28,563 nucleotides of DNA from assembly GCF_030362935.1 (NCBI RefSeq), contig NZ_JAUCDY010000018.1:1-28563 (forward strand). The letters run 5' to 3'. This DNA is from Thiopseudomonas acetoxidans. GTDB taxonomy: Bacteria > Pseudomonadota > Gammaproteobacteria > Pseudomonadales > Pseudomonadaceae. The notes under the pieces were generated by a model. It worked only from the letters and a program-made list of their open reading frames with translations, was not told the origin of the DNA and made no database searches. Shown here piece after piece: positions 23,852-28,563 of the stretch (its first letter is position 1; every line of letters starts with the position of its first letter). Both the position numbers and the translations under genes were made by a program.

Positions 23852-24163
23852 GTGAAAAATTACTATTCGGAGGACGAAATAGTTCTTTGTACCTACATTG
23901 CGCGCTTCGGCCGAGGCCTTCTCGCAGAAAAGAAAGTATCTACCTTTGGTAAGCGCCCAGTTTCATCGGTTCAAATGAAGGTTCAGAATATTGCCGCAAT
24001 GTTGGACGAAAAAGGTATTTCTAGAAGCCCAGACATTGCGCCCCTGAGCGGAAAAACCACGAGGGAAAGTGGCAGGGAAACGGACTGGCCCATCGTCGAG
24101 AAGCTGGTCTCTATGGAAAAGGCCGAGATCTGGGCAAAATGCAAAGAGGTTCTCGCAAAATGA
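23852..24163 (+). CDS. Cassette 13: small protein resembling a module found with HNH nucleases
   Basis: A 103-residue cytoplasmic protein starting at GTG, with AGGGA seven bases upstream. The pattern YSEDEIVLCTYIARFGR...SSVQMKVQNIAAMLDEKGI...PLSGKTT...TDWPIVEKL resembles a helical module that, as I recall it, precedes HNH nuclease domains in some predicted restriction proteins. Here it stands alone: no H-N-H motif follows and the gene ends at the attC. It may bind nucleic acid or a partner, or be a fragment that was captured. Assignment is tentative. Confidence 0.75.
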   Translation: MKNYYSEDEIVLCTYIARFGRGLLAEKKVSTFGKRPVSSVQMKVQNIAAMLDEKGISRSPDIAPLSGKTTRESGRETDWPIVEKLVSMEKAEIWAKCKEVLAK

Positions 24164-24164
24164 C

Positions 24165-24242
24165 AGATAACCAAGCGCATCACTACGCAGCCTTCGGCTG
24201 CCGGATGCTCGCGAGCTCGCACCGATGTGCGCGGCGTTAGAA
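24165..24242 (+). other. attC of cassette 13
   Basis: 78 bp; R'' AGATAAC and R' GTTAGAA. Inner AAGCGCATC and GATGTGCGC arms pair. Confidence 0.85.
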
Positions 24243-24270
24243 GGTTCAGTTATACACTATTCGCCTGTTA

Positions 24271-24316
24271 ACCATAGTTGACAGGGTAATATTCGTTAAC
24301 TATAGTTCACACATAA
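24271..24316 (+). promoter_or_regulatory. Promoter and twin operators of the HigBA cassette
   Basis: TTGACA, 17 bases, TATAGT (24279-24307) is nearly consensus. Two copies of AACYATAGTT, the second a perfect palindrome AACTATAGTT, cover the -35 and -10. The expected RNA start lies almost at the start of the toxin reading frame. Confidence 0.8.
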
Positions 24317-24609
24317 TTGAAATCCGAACAACAACAGCGTTCTCCAGATGGTTTAAATCTCTCAAGGATCGCAGAGCGAAAGCGAGGATTCAGGCGCGTA
24401 TCGATCGCGTGGAGATGGGACACTTTGGGGACGTAGCACCAGTAGGTGATGGTATAAGCGAGCTCCGCATCTTCTACGGGCTAGGATACCGAGTCTACTT
24501 TGTTCAAAAGGGGCCTGTTGTTGTGATTTTACTTTCAGGTGGTGATAAAAGCTCTCAACAAGCAGATATCGCTAAAGCCAAAGAAATTGCGAAGCAATTA
24601 GAGGTATAG
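24313..24609 (+). CDS. higB: Cassette 14: HigB/RelE-type toxin lacking a standard start codon
   Basis: The full-length frame reads IIEIRTTTAFSRWFKSLKDRR from 24313, matching HigB/RelE-type toxins that begin MIEIRTTT, but the expected ATG is ATA. No ATG, GTG or TTG occurs in frame before Met33 (24409), which would remove the first helices. The rest is intact, with GISELRIFYGLGYRVYFVQKG and VVILLSGGDKSSQQADI. The promoter -10 ends about six bases upstream, so the RNA would be leaderless. Translation from ATA/ATT would be weak, or the toxin may be dead or attenuated. The antitoxin follows after three bases. Toxin-first order is the HigBA hallmark. Confidence 0.85.
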   Translation: MIEIRTTTAFSRWFKSLKDRRAKARIQARIDRVEMGHFGDVAPVGDGISELRIFYGLGYRVYFVQKGPVVVILLSGGDKSSQQADIAKAKEIAKQLEV

Positions 24610-24612
24610 ACT

Positions 24613-24954
24613 ATGAATGTTAAAACTAAACGTTGGGACTCAGCAGAACATCTTAAAACCCAAGAAGATGTCCAGCTTTATCTTGAGGCATGCATTGAAG
24701 AGGCCGGTGACGATTCGGCATTTATTGTTCATGCTTTAAGTGTTGTCGCTCGCGCGCAAAATATGAGTCAGCTTGCGAGGGATGCAGGACTGACACGGGA
24801 AGGGCTGTATAAGGCATTATCACCAGAAGGTAACCCTACCTTTGCTACTGTAGCTAAAGTTGCTAAAGCGCTTGGTCTGCAGTTAACCATTCAGGCGCCT
24901 GCTAGTTCACCTTCTAACAATCAATTGCATGCGTCCGGTATAACCGGCGCATGA
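24613..24954 (+). CDS. higA: Cassette 14: HigA-type antitoxin
   Basis: A 113-residue antitoxin with an N-terminal segment (KTKRWDSAEHLKTQEDVQLYLEACIEE) and a HTH_3 fold (NMSQLARDAGLTREGLYKALSPEG, then PTFATVAKVAKALGLQL). It would bind the twin operators upstream and neutralise HigB. The last dozen residues (about NNQLHASGITGA) are encoded inside the attC, so the C terminus would change or be lost if the cassette were recombined elsewhere only in its final bases. The HTH core ends well before that. Confidence 0.93.
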   Translation: MNVKTKRWDSAEHLKTQEDVQLYLEACIEEAGDDSAFIVHALSVVARAQNMSQLARDAGLTREGLYKALSPEGNPTFATVAKVAKALGLQLTIQAPASSPSNNQLHASGITGA

Positions 24955-24968
24955 ATTGGGCGTTAGAG
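24912..24968 (+). other. attC of cassette 14
   Basis: 57 bp; R'' TTCTAAC and R' GTTAGAG; CAATTGCATGCG pairs with CGCATGAATTG. It overlaps the higA coding end. Confidence 0.9.
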
Positions 24969-24970
24969 GC

Positions 24971-25369
24971 ATGAGGTACTCATACGGAAACGGGCCACAG
25001 TCCCTGGCTTTTGTTATATATGCAGGGTTGGCAATATTGTTGGGGCTCCCCTTTTTATCGGAAGGAGACGAAAGGCTGGAAAGGCTGTGGGAAATTTATA
25101 TGACCCCCATCTTTGATGAAGAGCCCATTTTTCCGCTGGTCTTCGCTGTGGTCACGTCACTCGGGCTGAGCCTGATTTATTTCAGCAAATGGTTTTCTGA
25201 ATTCAGTTCTCGCCCTTCTACTGGGCGTGTTTGTGCCCTGTTATCTATCATCTTGCTTCTTAATGCTCTCATTAACTTTAGCCACCTTGTCGTCTATGGA
25301 TTTCTCTTTGCGACCTTTCCTACCCTCTGGGCTTGGTGGCGCTCTGACCCAGACGATAAATGGTTATGA
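24971..25369 (+). CDS. Cassette 15: membrane protein
   Basis: A 132-residue protein with about four hydrophobic segments (about 12-28, 52-70, 86-101 and 104-122). An acidic loop (SEGDERLERLWEIY) follows the first. The start at 24971 lies in this cassette; an ATG at 24956 belongs to the previous attC and would fuse to attC-encoded residues. No family recognised. GAGG stands only one base before the ATG, so translation may be weak. Confidence 0.75.
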   Translation: MRYSYGNGPQSLAFVIYAGLAILLGLPFLSEGDERLERLWEIYMTPIFDEEPIFPLVFAVVTSLGLSLIYFSKWFSEFSSRPSTGRVCALLSIILLLNALINFSHLVVYGFLFATFPTLWAWWRSDPDDKWL

Positions 25370-25378
25370 GCAGACCGC

Positions 25379-25467
25379 CTCTAACACTTCGGTCAAGGCC
25401 TCTCCCTCCGGTCGCTGGACGCTGCGCGATAAAGCGCCGCGTAGCGCCCTTACCTACAACGTTATAT
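25379..25467 (+). other. attC of cassette 15
   Basis: 89 bp, the longest here; R'' CTCTAAC and R' GTTATAT. Shares GGACGCTGCGCGATAA with cassettes 4 and 8. Confidence 0.82.
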
Positions 25468-25471
25468 TTTC

Positions 25472-25501
25472 TTGACCGCACCTGTTAACTGGTGCTATTA
25501 A
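25472..25501 (+). promoter_or_regulatory. Promoter and operator of cassette 16
   Basis: TTGACC, 18 bases, TATTAA. The spacer is itself a near-perfect palindrome, GCACCTGTTAACTGGTGC (25478-25495), so a bound antitoxin would block RNA polymerase. GGAGA sits eight bases before the ATG. Confidence 0.78.
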
Positions 25502-25531
25502 TGGTGCCTGTACCACTTTGGAGAATGTGTC

Positions 25532-25801
25532 ATGCAGGTAAAATTTTCAGAAGATGTCGTTCCTCTTTCAGATCTAAAAGTTAATCCGGGAAAGGTGGTT
25601 AATCGAGCTCAGGATACACAACGGCCAATCTTGCTTACGAGCCGAGGTCGTGGAGTAGCGGTTGTTCAAGGGCTTGAGGAGTTTGAGAGAACCGCTGAGG
25701 AGCTTCGATTCGTTAAAGCCGTGGCTCAAGGTCTCATGGATGTCCGCGAGGGCAGCACAGTTTCTCTAGCTGATGCGAAGAAAACACTGGGCATTAACTA
25801 A
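25532..25801 (+). CDS. Cassette 16: Phd/YefM-type antitoxin
   Basis: An 89-residue antitoxin: EDVVPLSDLKVNPGKVVNRAQDTQRPILLTSRGRGVAVVQGLEEFE is the Phd/YefM DNA-binding fold (LKVNPGKVV and the ILLTSRGRGVAVV strand pair), followed by a helical tail that should bind the toxin. The stop TAA is immediately followed by the toxin ATG, giving tight coupling. It is preceded by its own promoter and operator. Confidence 0.92.
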   Translation: MQVKFSEDVVPLSDLKVNPGKVVNRAQDTQRPILLTSRGRGVAVVQGLEEFERTAEELRFVKAVAQGLMDVREGSTVSLADAKKTLGIN

Positions 25802-26101
25802 ATGAAGCTACGCATCGCTCAGTCCGCTCTTGGGGATTTGCAATCTATTCAAGAGTACTACAACGAAGAGGGCGTACCGCATATCGGCGATGAGTATGTT
25901 ATGGCCATTCTGGAACATGCCGAAATGCTTGTGCGCCATCCTGATGCTGGTCGGGTTGTCCCCGAGCTTGGTTCAAGCCATATCCGAGAATTAATCCACT
26001 CGCCTTTTCGAGTTGTTTACTTGAGGCAAGAGACTGAGGTTGTGCTCATTAGAGTTTGGCGAAGTGAGAGACAACTTGAGCTACCCGAGAGCAGAATATA
26101 A
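25802..26101 (+). CDS. Cassette 16: RelE/ParE-family toxin
   Basis: A 99-residue toxin: LRIAQSALGDLQSIQEYYNEEG (helix 1), LVRHPDAGRVVPELGSSHIRELIHSPFRVVYLRQ and VVLIRVWRSERQLEL are the RelE/ParE fold. The ELIHSPFRVVYL segment resembles ParE-like gyrase poisons, but a mRNase cannot be excluded. The stop codon is inside the attC. Confidence 0.92.
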   Translation: MKLRIAQSALGDLQSIQEYYNEEGVPHIGDEYVMAILEHAEMLVRHPDAGRVVPELGSSHIRELIHSPFRVVYLRQETEVVLIRVWRSERQLELPESRI

Positions 26102-26165
26102 CAAGCGGCTGTTGTCGGACGCGTCTACGCTGCGCTCCTTCACGCCGCAAAGCTTGGCGTTAAAT
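26096..26165 (+). other. attC of cassette 16
   Basis: 70 bp; R'' ATATAAC and R' GTTAAAT; AAGCGGCTG...GCCGCAAAGCTT symmetry. Confidence 0.9.
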
Positions 26166-26168
26166 TTT

Positions 26169-26197
26169 TTGCCTAACCTCGCAGACTATGCTGTAAT
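26169..26197 (+). promoter_or_regulatory. Candidate promoter of cassette 17
   Basis: TTGCCT, 17 bases, TGTAAT. GACTA and TAGTC arms (26184-26208) bracket the -10. GAGGGGG lies eight bases before the ATG. Confidence 0.55.
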
Positions 26198-26231
26198 ACG
26201 TTGTAGTCACTAGGTATGAGGGGGCATAGTC

Positions 26232-26504
26232 ATGAGCGTCACCACGGTTCGCCTTCAGGCAGAAGTTGAACAGCGTTTGGAAGCAATCGCCAGCAGGCTG
26301 CACCGTAGCAAAAGCTGGGTGATCAACCAGGCACTGTCGGAATACATAGAAAAGCAGCAGCTTGAGCAAGAGCGTTGGAAACAAACGTTAGAGGCAATGG
26401 AGGCTGCTGCCCAAGGCAAGGTTGTTGATGCCAGCGAGGTTCACAGTTGGCTTAATAGCTGGGGAACCGAAAACGAGCAGGATGCGCCAAGGTCAGGTAA
26501 GTGA
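26232..26504 (+). CDS. Cassette 17: CopG/ribbon-helix-helix antitoxin
   Basis: A 90-residue antitoxin with the RHH fold at its N terminus: VTTVRLQAEVEQRLEAIASRLHRSKSWVINQALSEYIEKQ, where the strand (TTVRL) contacts DNA. The C-terminal part (GKVVDASEVHSWLNSWG) is the usual toxin-binding segment. It overlaps the toxin start by four bases (GTGA). A consensus-like promoter is upstream. Confidence 0.93.
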   Translation: MSVTTVRLQAEVEQRLEAIASRLHRSKSWVINQALSEYIEKQQLEQERWKQTLEAMEAAAQGKVVDASEVHSWLNSWGTENEQDAPRSGK

Positions 26505-26782
26505 AGCTGGCTTACACGGATGAGGCCATTGATGATTTGAAACGCCTCAGGGAGTTCGTTGCGATGTACAACCCGTCGGCGGCAGCCAGGATTGCCACCG
26601 AACTGGTTGGCAAAATCGAATTACTTCCAGAATTCCCCAAAATGGGCACACCAGTTGAAATGGCGCCGGTGCCTGACTCCATTCGAGATATGGTTTTTGG
26701 AAAATACGTCGTTCGATATTCACTTCATGCTAGTGCCATCATCATTCTCCGAGTATGGCATGGCCTTGAAGGTGAACGATAG
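26501..26782 (+). CDS. Cassette 17: ParE/RelE-family toxin
   Basis: A 93-residue toxin starting at GTG: LAYTDEAIDDLKRLREFVAMYNPSAAARIATEL, LLPEFPKMGTPVEMAPVPDSIRDMVFGKYVVRYSLHASAIIILRVWHGLE. The C-terminal VVRYSLHASAIIILRVWHG is a signature of ParE-type toxins. It is paired with an RHH antitoxin, as usual for ParDE. It appears intact. Confidence 0.93.
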   Translation: MKLAYTDEAIDDLKRLREFVAMYNPSAAARIATELVGKIELLPEFPKMGTPVEMAPVPDSIRDMVFGKYVVRYSLHASAIIILRVWHGLEGER

Positions 26783-26784
26783 TA

Positions 26785-26862
26785 ATTTAACCAAGCGCGT
26801 CACTCGGATGCCTTTGTCTCCACTTCGCTGCGTCAAGGTCACCGGTGCGCTCTGCGTTATGG
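26785..26862 (+). other. attC of cassette 17
   Basis: 78 bp; R'' ATTTAAC and R' GTTATGG; AAGCGCGTCAC and GTGCGC arms with a looser centre. Confidence 0.8.
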
Positions 26863-26865
26863 GTT

Positions 26866-27159
26866 TTAGAAGTGCTGTTCTACATCCATGCTATTGTGGA
26901 GTATGCGGATCACAACAATCTTGGATTCAGTGCCAGCTCGGTAAAAAATGATATGGCTACCTTGGCTAAACTTTTTGTATCCTGGTTTTATATCTTCTGC
27001 ATCGCGCCCAATCTCCGGCTGTCGAGCAAGGAGCCTGAAAGCATCGTCAAGTTGCTTGAGGTATTTGTCGCGCTGACGCCTTCCCCACTTCTCAGTGGTA
27101 AAGCGGCCAATATCAATTACGTCTTTTCGGGCGGCAGAGGTGAGCAAAAATGGAGGCAT
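26866..27159 (-). CDS. parE: Cassette 18: ParE toxin, reverse orientation
   Basis: A 97-residue ParE: FLLTSAARKDVIDIGRFTTEKWGRRQRDKYLKQLDDAFRLLARQPEIGRD, then GYKKFSQGSHIIFYRAGTESKIVVIRILHNSMD. These match the ParE1-type gyrase-targeting toxin. Its ATG overlaps the antitoxin stop by one base (TAATG). It is encoded against the array direction. Confidence 0.94.
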   Translation of the reverse strand: MPPFLLTSAARKDVIDIGRFTTEKWGRRQRDKYLKQLDDAFRLLARQPEIGRDAEDIKPGYKKFSQGSHIIFYRAGTESKIVVIRILHNSMDVEQHF

Positions 27160-27398
27160 TAGAGAGCTTCGTTATCCAGTTCTGCAATAACACCTTGAAG
27201 CGAATACTCTGTTATCCCGCTTTGCTCGCCTTCATCCAAGAGCCGCCGCAGTCTTTCAAGTTTACTCTCAGTCTCTTCAAGCAAGCGCAATCCTGCTCGT
27301 ACCACTTCGCTTGCCGATCCATAGCGGCCATTTTCAAGCTGTTCAGCAATGAACTCGTCAAAGTGGGAACCAAGGGTAATGCTGGTATTTCTGGCCAT
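27159..27398 (-). CDS. parD: Cassette 18: ParD antitoxin, reverse orientation
   Basis: A 79-residue ParD: ARNTSITLGSHFDEFIAEQLENGRYGSASEVVRAGLRLLEE is the RHH DNA-binding domain, and the C-terminal helix (KLERLRRLLDEGEQSG) and tail bind ParE. The start at 27398 has AGGAGA six bases upstream; an ATG at 27470 would add 24 unrelated residues reaching into the attC. A perfect palindrome lies just upstream. Confidence 0.94.
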   Translation of the reverse strand: MARNTSITLGSHFDEFIAEQLENGRYGSASEVVRAGLRLLEETESKLERLRRLLDEGEQSGITEYSLQGVIAELDNEAL

Positions 27399-27410
27399 TG
27401 GGTGTCTCCT

Positions 27411-27427
27411 GTACCAAATATTGGTAC
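27411..27427 (-). promoter_or_regulatory. ParD operator palindrome
   Basis: GTACCAAATATTGGTAC has 7-bp arms around a 3-base centre, 12 bases upstream of parD. A -35-like TTGGCA lies just beyond it when read leftward, but no convincing -10 was found. Confidence 0.7.
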
Positions 27428-27442
27428 ATTCTGCCAAGATAC

Positions 27443-27496
27443 CCATAACAAGGCAAGGCAGCGGACGCAAAATGCGCCGCTGCTTGGGCGTTAGCC
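27443..27496 (+). other. attC of cassette 18
   Basis: 54 bp, the shortest here; R'' CCATAAC and R' GTTAGCC. CAAGGCAAGGCAGCGG pairs imperfectly with CCGCTGCTTG. Confidence 0.88.
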
Positions 27497-27519
27497 CATT
27501 TTAAAAGAAGGAGCATTTA

Positions 27520-28125
27520 ATGCATAAGACAATATATATCGCTGGTATGACTTTGGTCTTCCTTGTTTTAACCGCCTGCGGTGGTTCAAAACCATCCGAA
27601 ACGGAAATACATACCGCACTGGCTGAAAAGATTGGCCAAAAAAAAGGTTGCGCCACTTCTGTTCTATTCGACACATTGCCCATAAAGCAAGATAGAGTTG
27701 CAAGCAATCAGTCTACGCTTAACGCATTGGCTGTTGCTGGTCTGCTGGAAAAATCTGGAAGCACTTATGCACTTACCAGCCTTGGGCAATCAGCATATGA
27801 TGCGAAAGTCAATGGCTTTTGTTACACGGAGCGTTACGAAATTAAAGATATCACTATTGTAAAAGAAGAGGACAAAAGCGCGCTTTCTGGCACTCCTCTT
27901 TCTGGGGCTTGGTATATTTCATTCACCATTACGCCAAACAGTGTTAGTGACTGGGTAAAAAATCCGCAACTTTTGCAGGCAGCCAGCCTTGCCTCGCTTG
28001 AGAAAGTATCAGGCTCGCAAAAATACACCGTGCGTTTCGCCAAAAAAGCGGGTGAAGATAAGCTCTTTATTGCTGACCCTAGATTTTCATTTCAACCGGG
28101 CATTCATTTCAATATGGGGTGGTAG
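27520..28125 (+). CDS. Cassette 19: lipoprotein of unknown function
   Basis: A 201-residue predicted lipoprotein. The signal MHKTIYIAGMTLVFLVLTAC ends in lipobox LTAC (Cys20). The mature part begins GGSKPSETEIHTALAEKIGQKKGC, has a helical segment (QSTLNALAVAGLLEKSGSTYALTSLGQSAYDA) with a winged-helix-like pattern, and ends in beta-rich sequence (YERYEIKDITIVKEE, WYISFTITP, QKYTVRFAKK). Two cysteines (about 44 and 104) could pair in the periplasm. AAGGAG lies seven bases before the ATG, the best ribosome site in the array. No family recognised. Confidence 0.85.
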   Translation: MHKTIYIAGMTLVFLVLTACGGSKPSETEIHTALAEKIGQKKGCATSVLFDTLPIKQDRVASNQSTLNALAVAGLLEKSGSTYALTSLGQSAYDAKVNGFCYTERYEIKDITIVKEEDKSALSGTPLSGAWYISFTITPNSVSDWVKNPQLLQAASLASLEKVSGSQKYTVRFAKKAGEDKLFIADPRFSFQPGIHFNMGW

Positions 28126-28151
28126 TGCTGCGAGTGTAGTGTCTTTGTCGC

Positions 28152-28234
28152 CGCTAACAAGACGCATCATTCGCTCCCTTCGGTCGCTGGGATGCCAGCG
28201 CGATGCGGTCGTCACCCAGTACGCGACGTTAGCT
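28152..28234 (+). other. attC of cassette 19
   Basis: 83 bp; R'' CGCTAAC and R' GTTAGCT; GACGCATC and GATGCGGTC arms with TCGCTCCCTTCGGTCGCTGG near the centre. Confidence 0.85.
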
Positions 28235-28241
28235 TATCTAA

Positions 28242-28381
28242 GGAACGTCTGAATAACGTTACCGAGGACGCTAGCACAAGGCAAAACGTATGAAAAAGCA
28301 CAGTTTACACCTAGTAAATGAGCATTTTGAGCACGTTTTTAACGCAGTGATAGCTACGCAGGTAGTTATTCAGAGGTTTCC
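28242..28381. mobile_element. 140-bp MITE with IS5-like ends
   Basis: Near-perfect terminal inverted repeats GGAACGTCTGAATAAC and GTTATTCAGAGGTTTCC enclose 107 bases without a gene. TAA stands on both sides (28239-28241 and 28382-28384), a 3-base target duplication of the TNA kind made by the IS1031 group of the IS5 family. It is inserted near the start of cassette 20. Confidence 0.8.
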
Positions 28382-28411
28382 TAAGCTCAACAATGACTTT
28401 AGGAATAGATT

Positions 28412-28531
28412 ATGACTTGCCAACAACAACATCGCTATAATTCCGAGTTTGAATCACTTCCACATGATCAAAGCCATTTTAATGGACTTGACATCCTCCC
28501 CGCCCTAAAGGACGGGGATTCCTACAACTAG
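28412..28531 (+). pseudogene. Cassette 20: start of an ORF cut by a tnpB element
   Basis: ATG at 28412 follows AGGA with seven-base spacing. The frame gives MTCQQQHRYNSEFESLPHDQ and six more residues before entering the right end of the second tnpB element near 28488, where it stops at 28531. The native cassette part is about 25 residues. It has no recognisable family. It probably once continued past the element. Confidence 0.45.
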
Positions 28532-28563
28532 ACGATCATGCCCGACCGCAAGAATGTTCTTGG
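28505..28563 (-). CDS. tnpB: TnpB, second copy, C-terminal end only (runs off window)
   Basis: Leftward, the frame encodes NILAVGHDRLVVGIPVL and then stops inside a right-end hairpin (28497-28518). It matches the C terminus of the first copy (NILAVGHGRLAVGITASLGR) at most positions, but ends three residues earlier because of a changed stop. Both elements end in GGATGTCAA and then diverge, which fixes this right end near 28488. The orientation is the same as the first copy. The likely guide would be the flanking 20 bases at 28468-28487. Confidence 0.88.
   Translation of the reverse strand, partial: KNILAVGHDRLVVGIPVL

Larger units (their letters stand above)
13273..28234 (+). mobile_element. 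Chromosomal integron: broken intI, attI, 19 gene cassettes
   Basis: Truncated intI is followed by attI and then 19 consecutive units, each bounded by G^TT core sites and closed by an attC with imperfect inverted symmetry. Cassette bounds (start-end): 1 14041-15304; 2 15305-16557; 3 16558-17949; 4 17950-18402; 5 18403-18837; 6 18838-19304; 7 19305-19671; 8 19672-21150; 9 21151-22010; 10 22011-22664; 11 22665-23300; 12 23301-23829; 13 23830-24236; 14 24237-24962; 15 24963-25461; 16 25462-26159; 17 26160-26856; 18 26857-27490; 19 27491-28228. A 20th cassette starts at 28229 and is interrupted. Array size and location beside core genes point to a sedentary chromosomal integron. Confidence 0.95.

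Noticed and set aside
26168..26178. GCCTAAC after cassette 16 as a further attC
   Set aside because: No matching R' or arms follow; it lies in the promoter of cassette 17.

Overview
The window looks like a chromosomal segment of a member of the Pseudomonadaceae or a close relative, with moderate G+C. The leftward gene order riboflavin synthase - ribBA - ribH - nusB - thiL - pgpA, behind an FMN riboswitch, is the Pseudomonas arrangement, and zapE and a CvfB-like protein are also typical of the group. No species is assigned.

Bases 1-12090 are housekeeping DNA, with every gene on the minus strand. In order of transcription these are zapE, a CvfB-like S1 protein, a three-gene ABC export system (adaptor, permease, ATPase), the FMN riboswitch with the riboflavin genes and nusB, a terminator, thiL and pgpA, a retropepsin-like protease and an M48 lipoprotein metalloprotease. 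Bases 1-149 carry a 36-bp direct repeat.

Bases 12094 to about 13285 are an IS200/IS605-type element carrying only tnpB, the RNA-guided nuclease gene. It abuts an integron integrase gene (intI, minus strand) whose 3' third, including the catalytic His/Arg/Tyr motifs, is gone. The intI promoter region still has an excellent LexA box.

Bases 14041-28228 are a chromosomal integron array of 19 complete gene cassettes, each ending in a recognisable attC site (54-89 bp, GTTRRRY-like core). A 20th cassette is broken by a 140-bp MITE with IS5-like ends and by a second tnpB element that runs off the window end. The proximal cassettes (1-9) mostly encode predicted membrane proteins or lipoproteins: an ankyrin-like membrane protein, a Sel1-repeat protein, a coiled-coil two-TM protein, four small membrane proteins, a ferric-reductase-like flavocytochrome and a frameshifted SHOCT lipoprotein. 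The distal cassettes (10-18) hold six type II toxin-antitoxin pairs, several with their own promoters and palindromic operators, interleaved with a lipoprotein, a small protein resembling a module found next to HNH nucleases, and a membrane protein. Cassette 19 is a lipoprotein.

How it fits together: with intI truncated, cassettes here cannot be shuffled in cis unless an integrase is supplied from elsewhere. The self-promoted toxin-antitoxin cassettes would resist loss of the array by deletion. Two tnpB elements in the same orientation bracket the integron. Cassettes of unknown function, notably the membrane and coiled-coil proteins, are the most likely place for an undescribed system.
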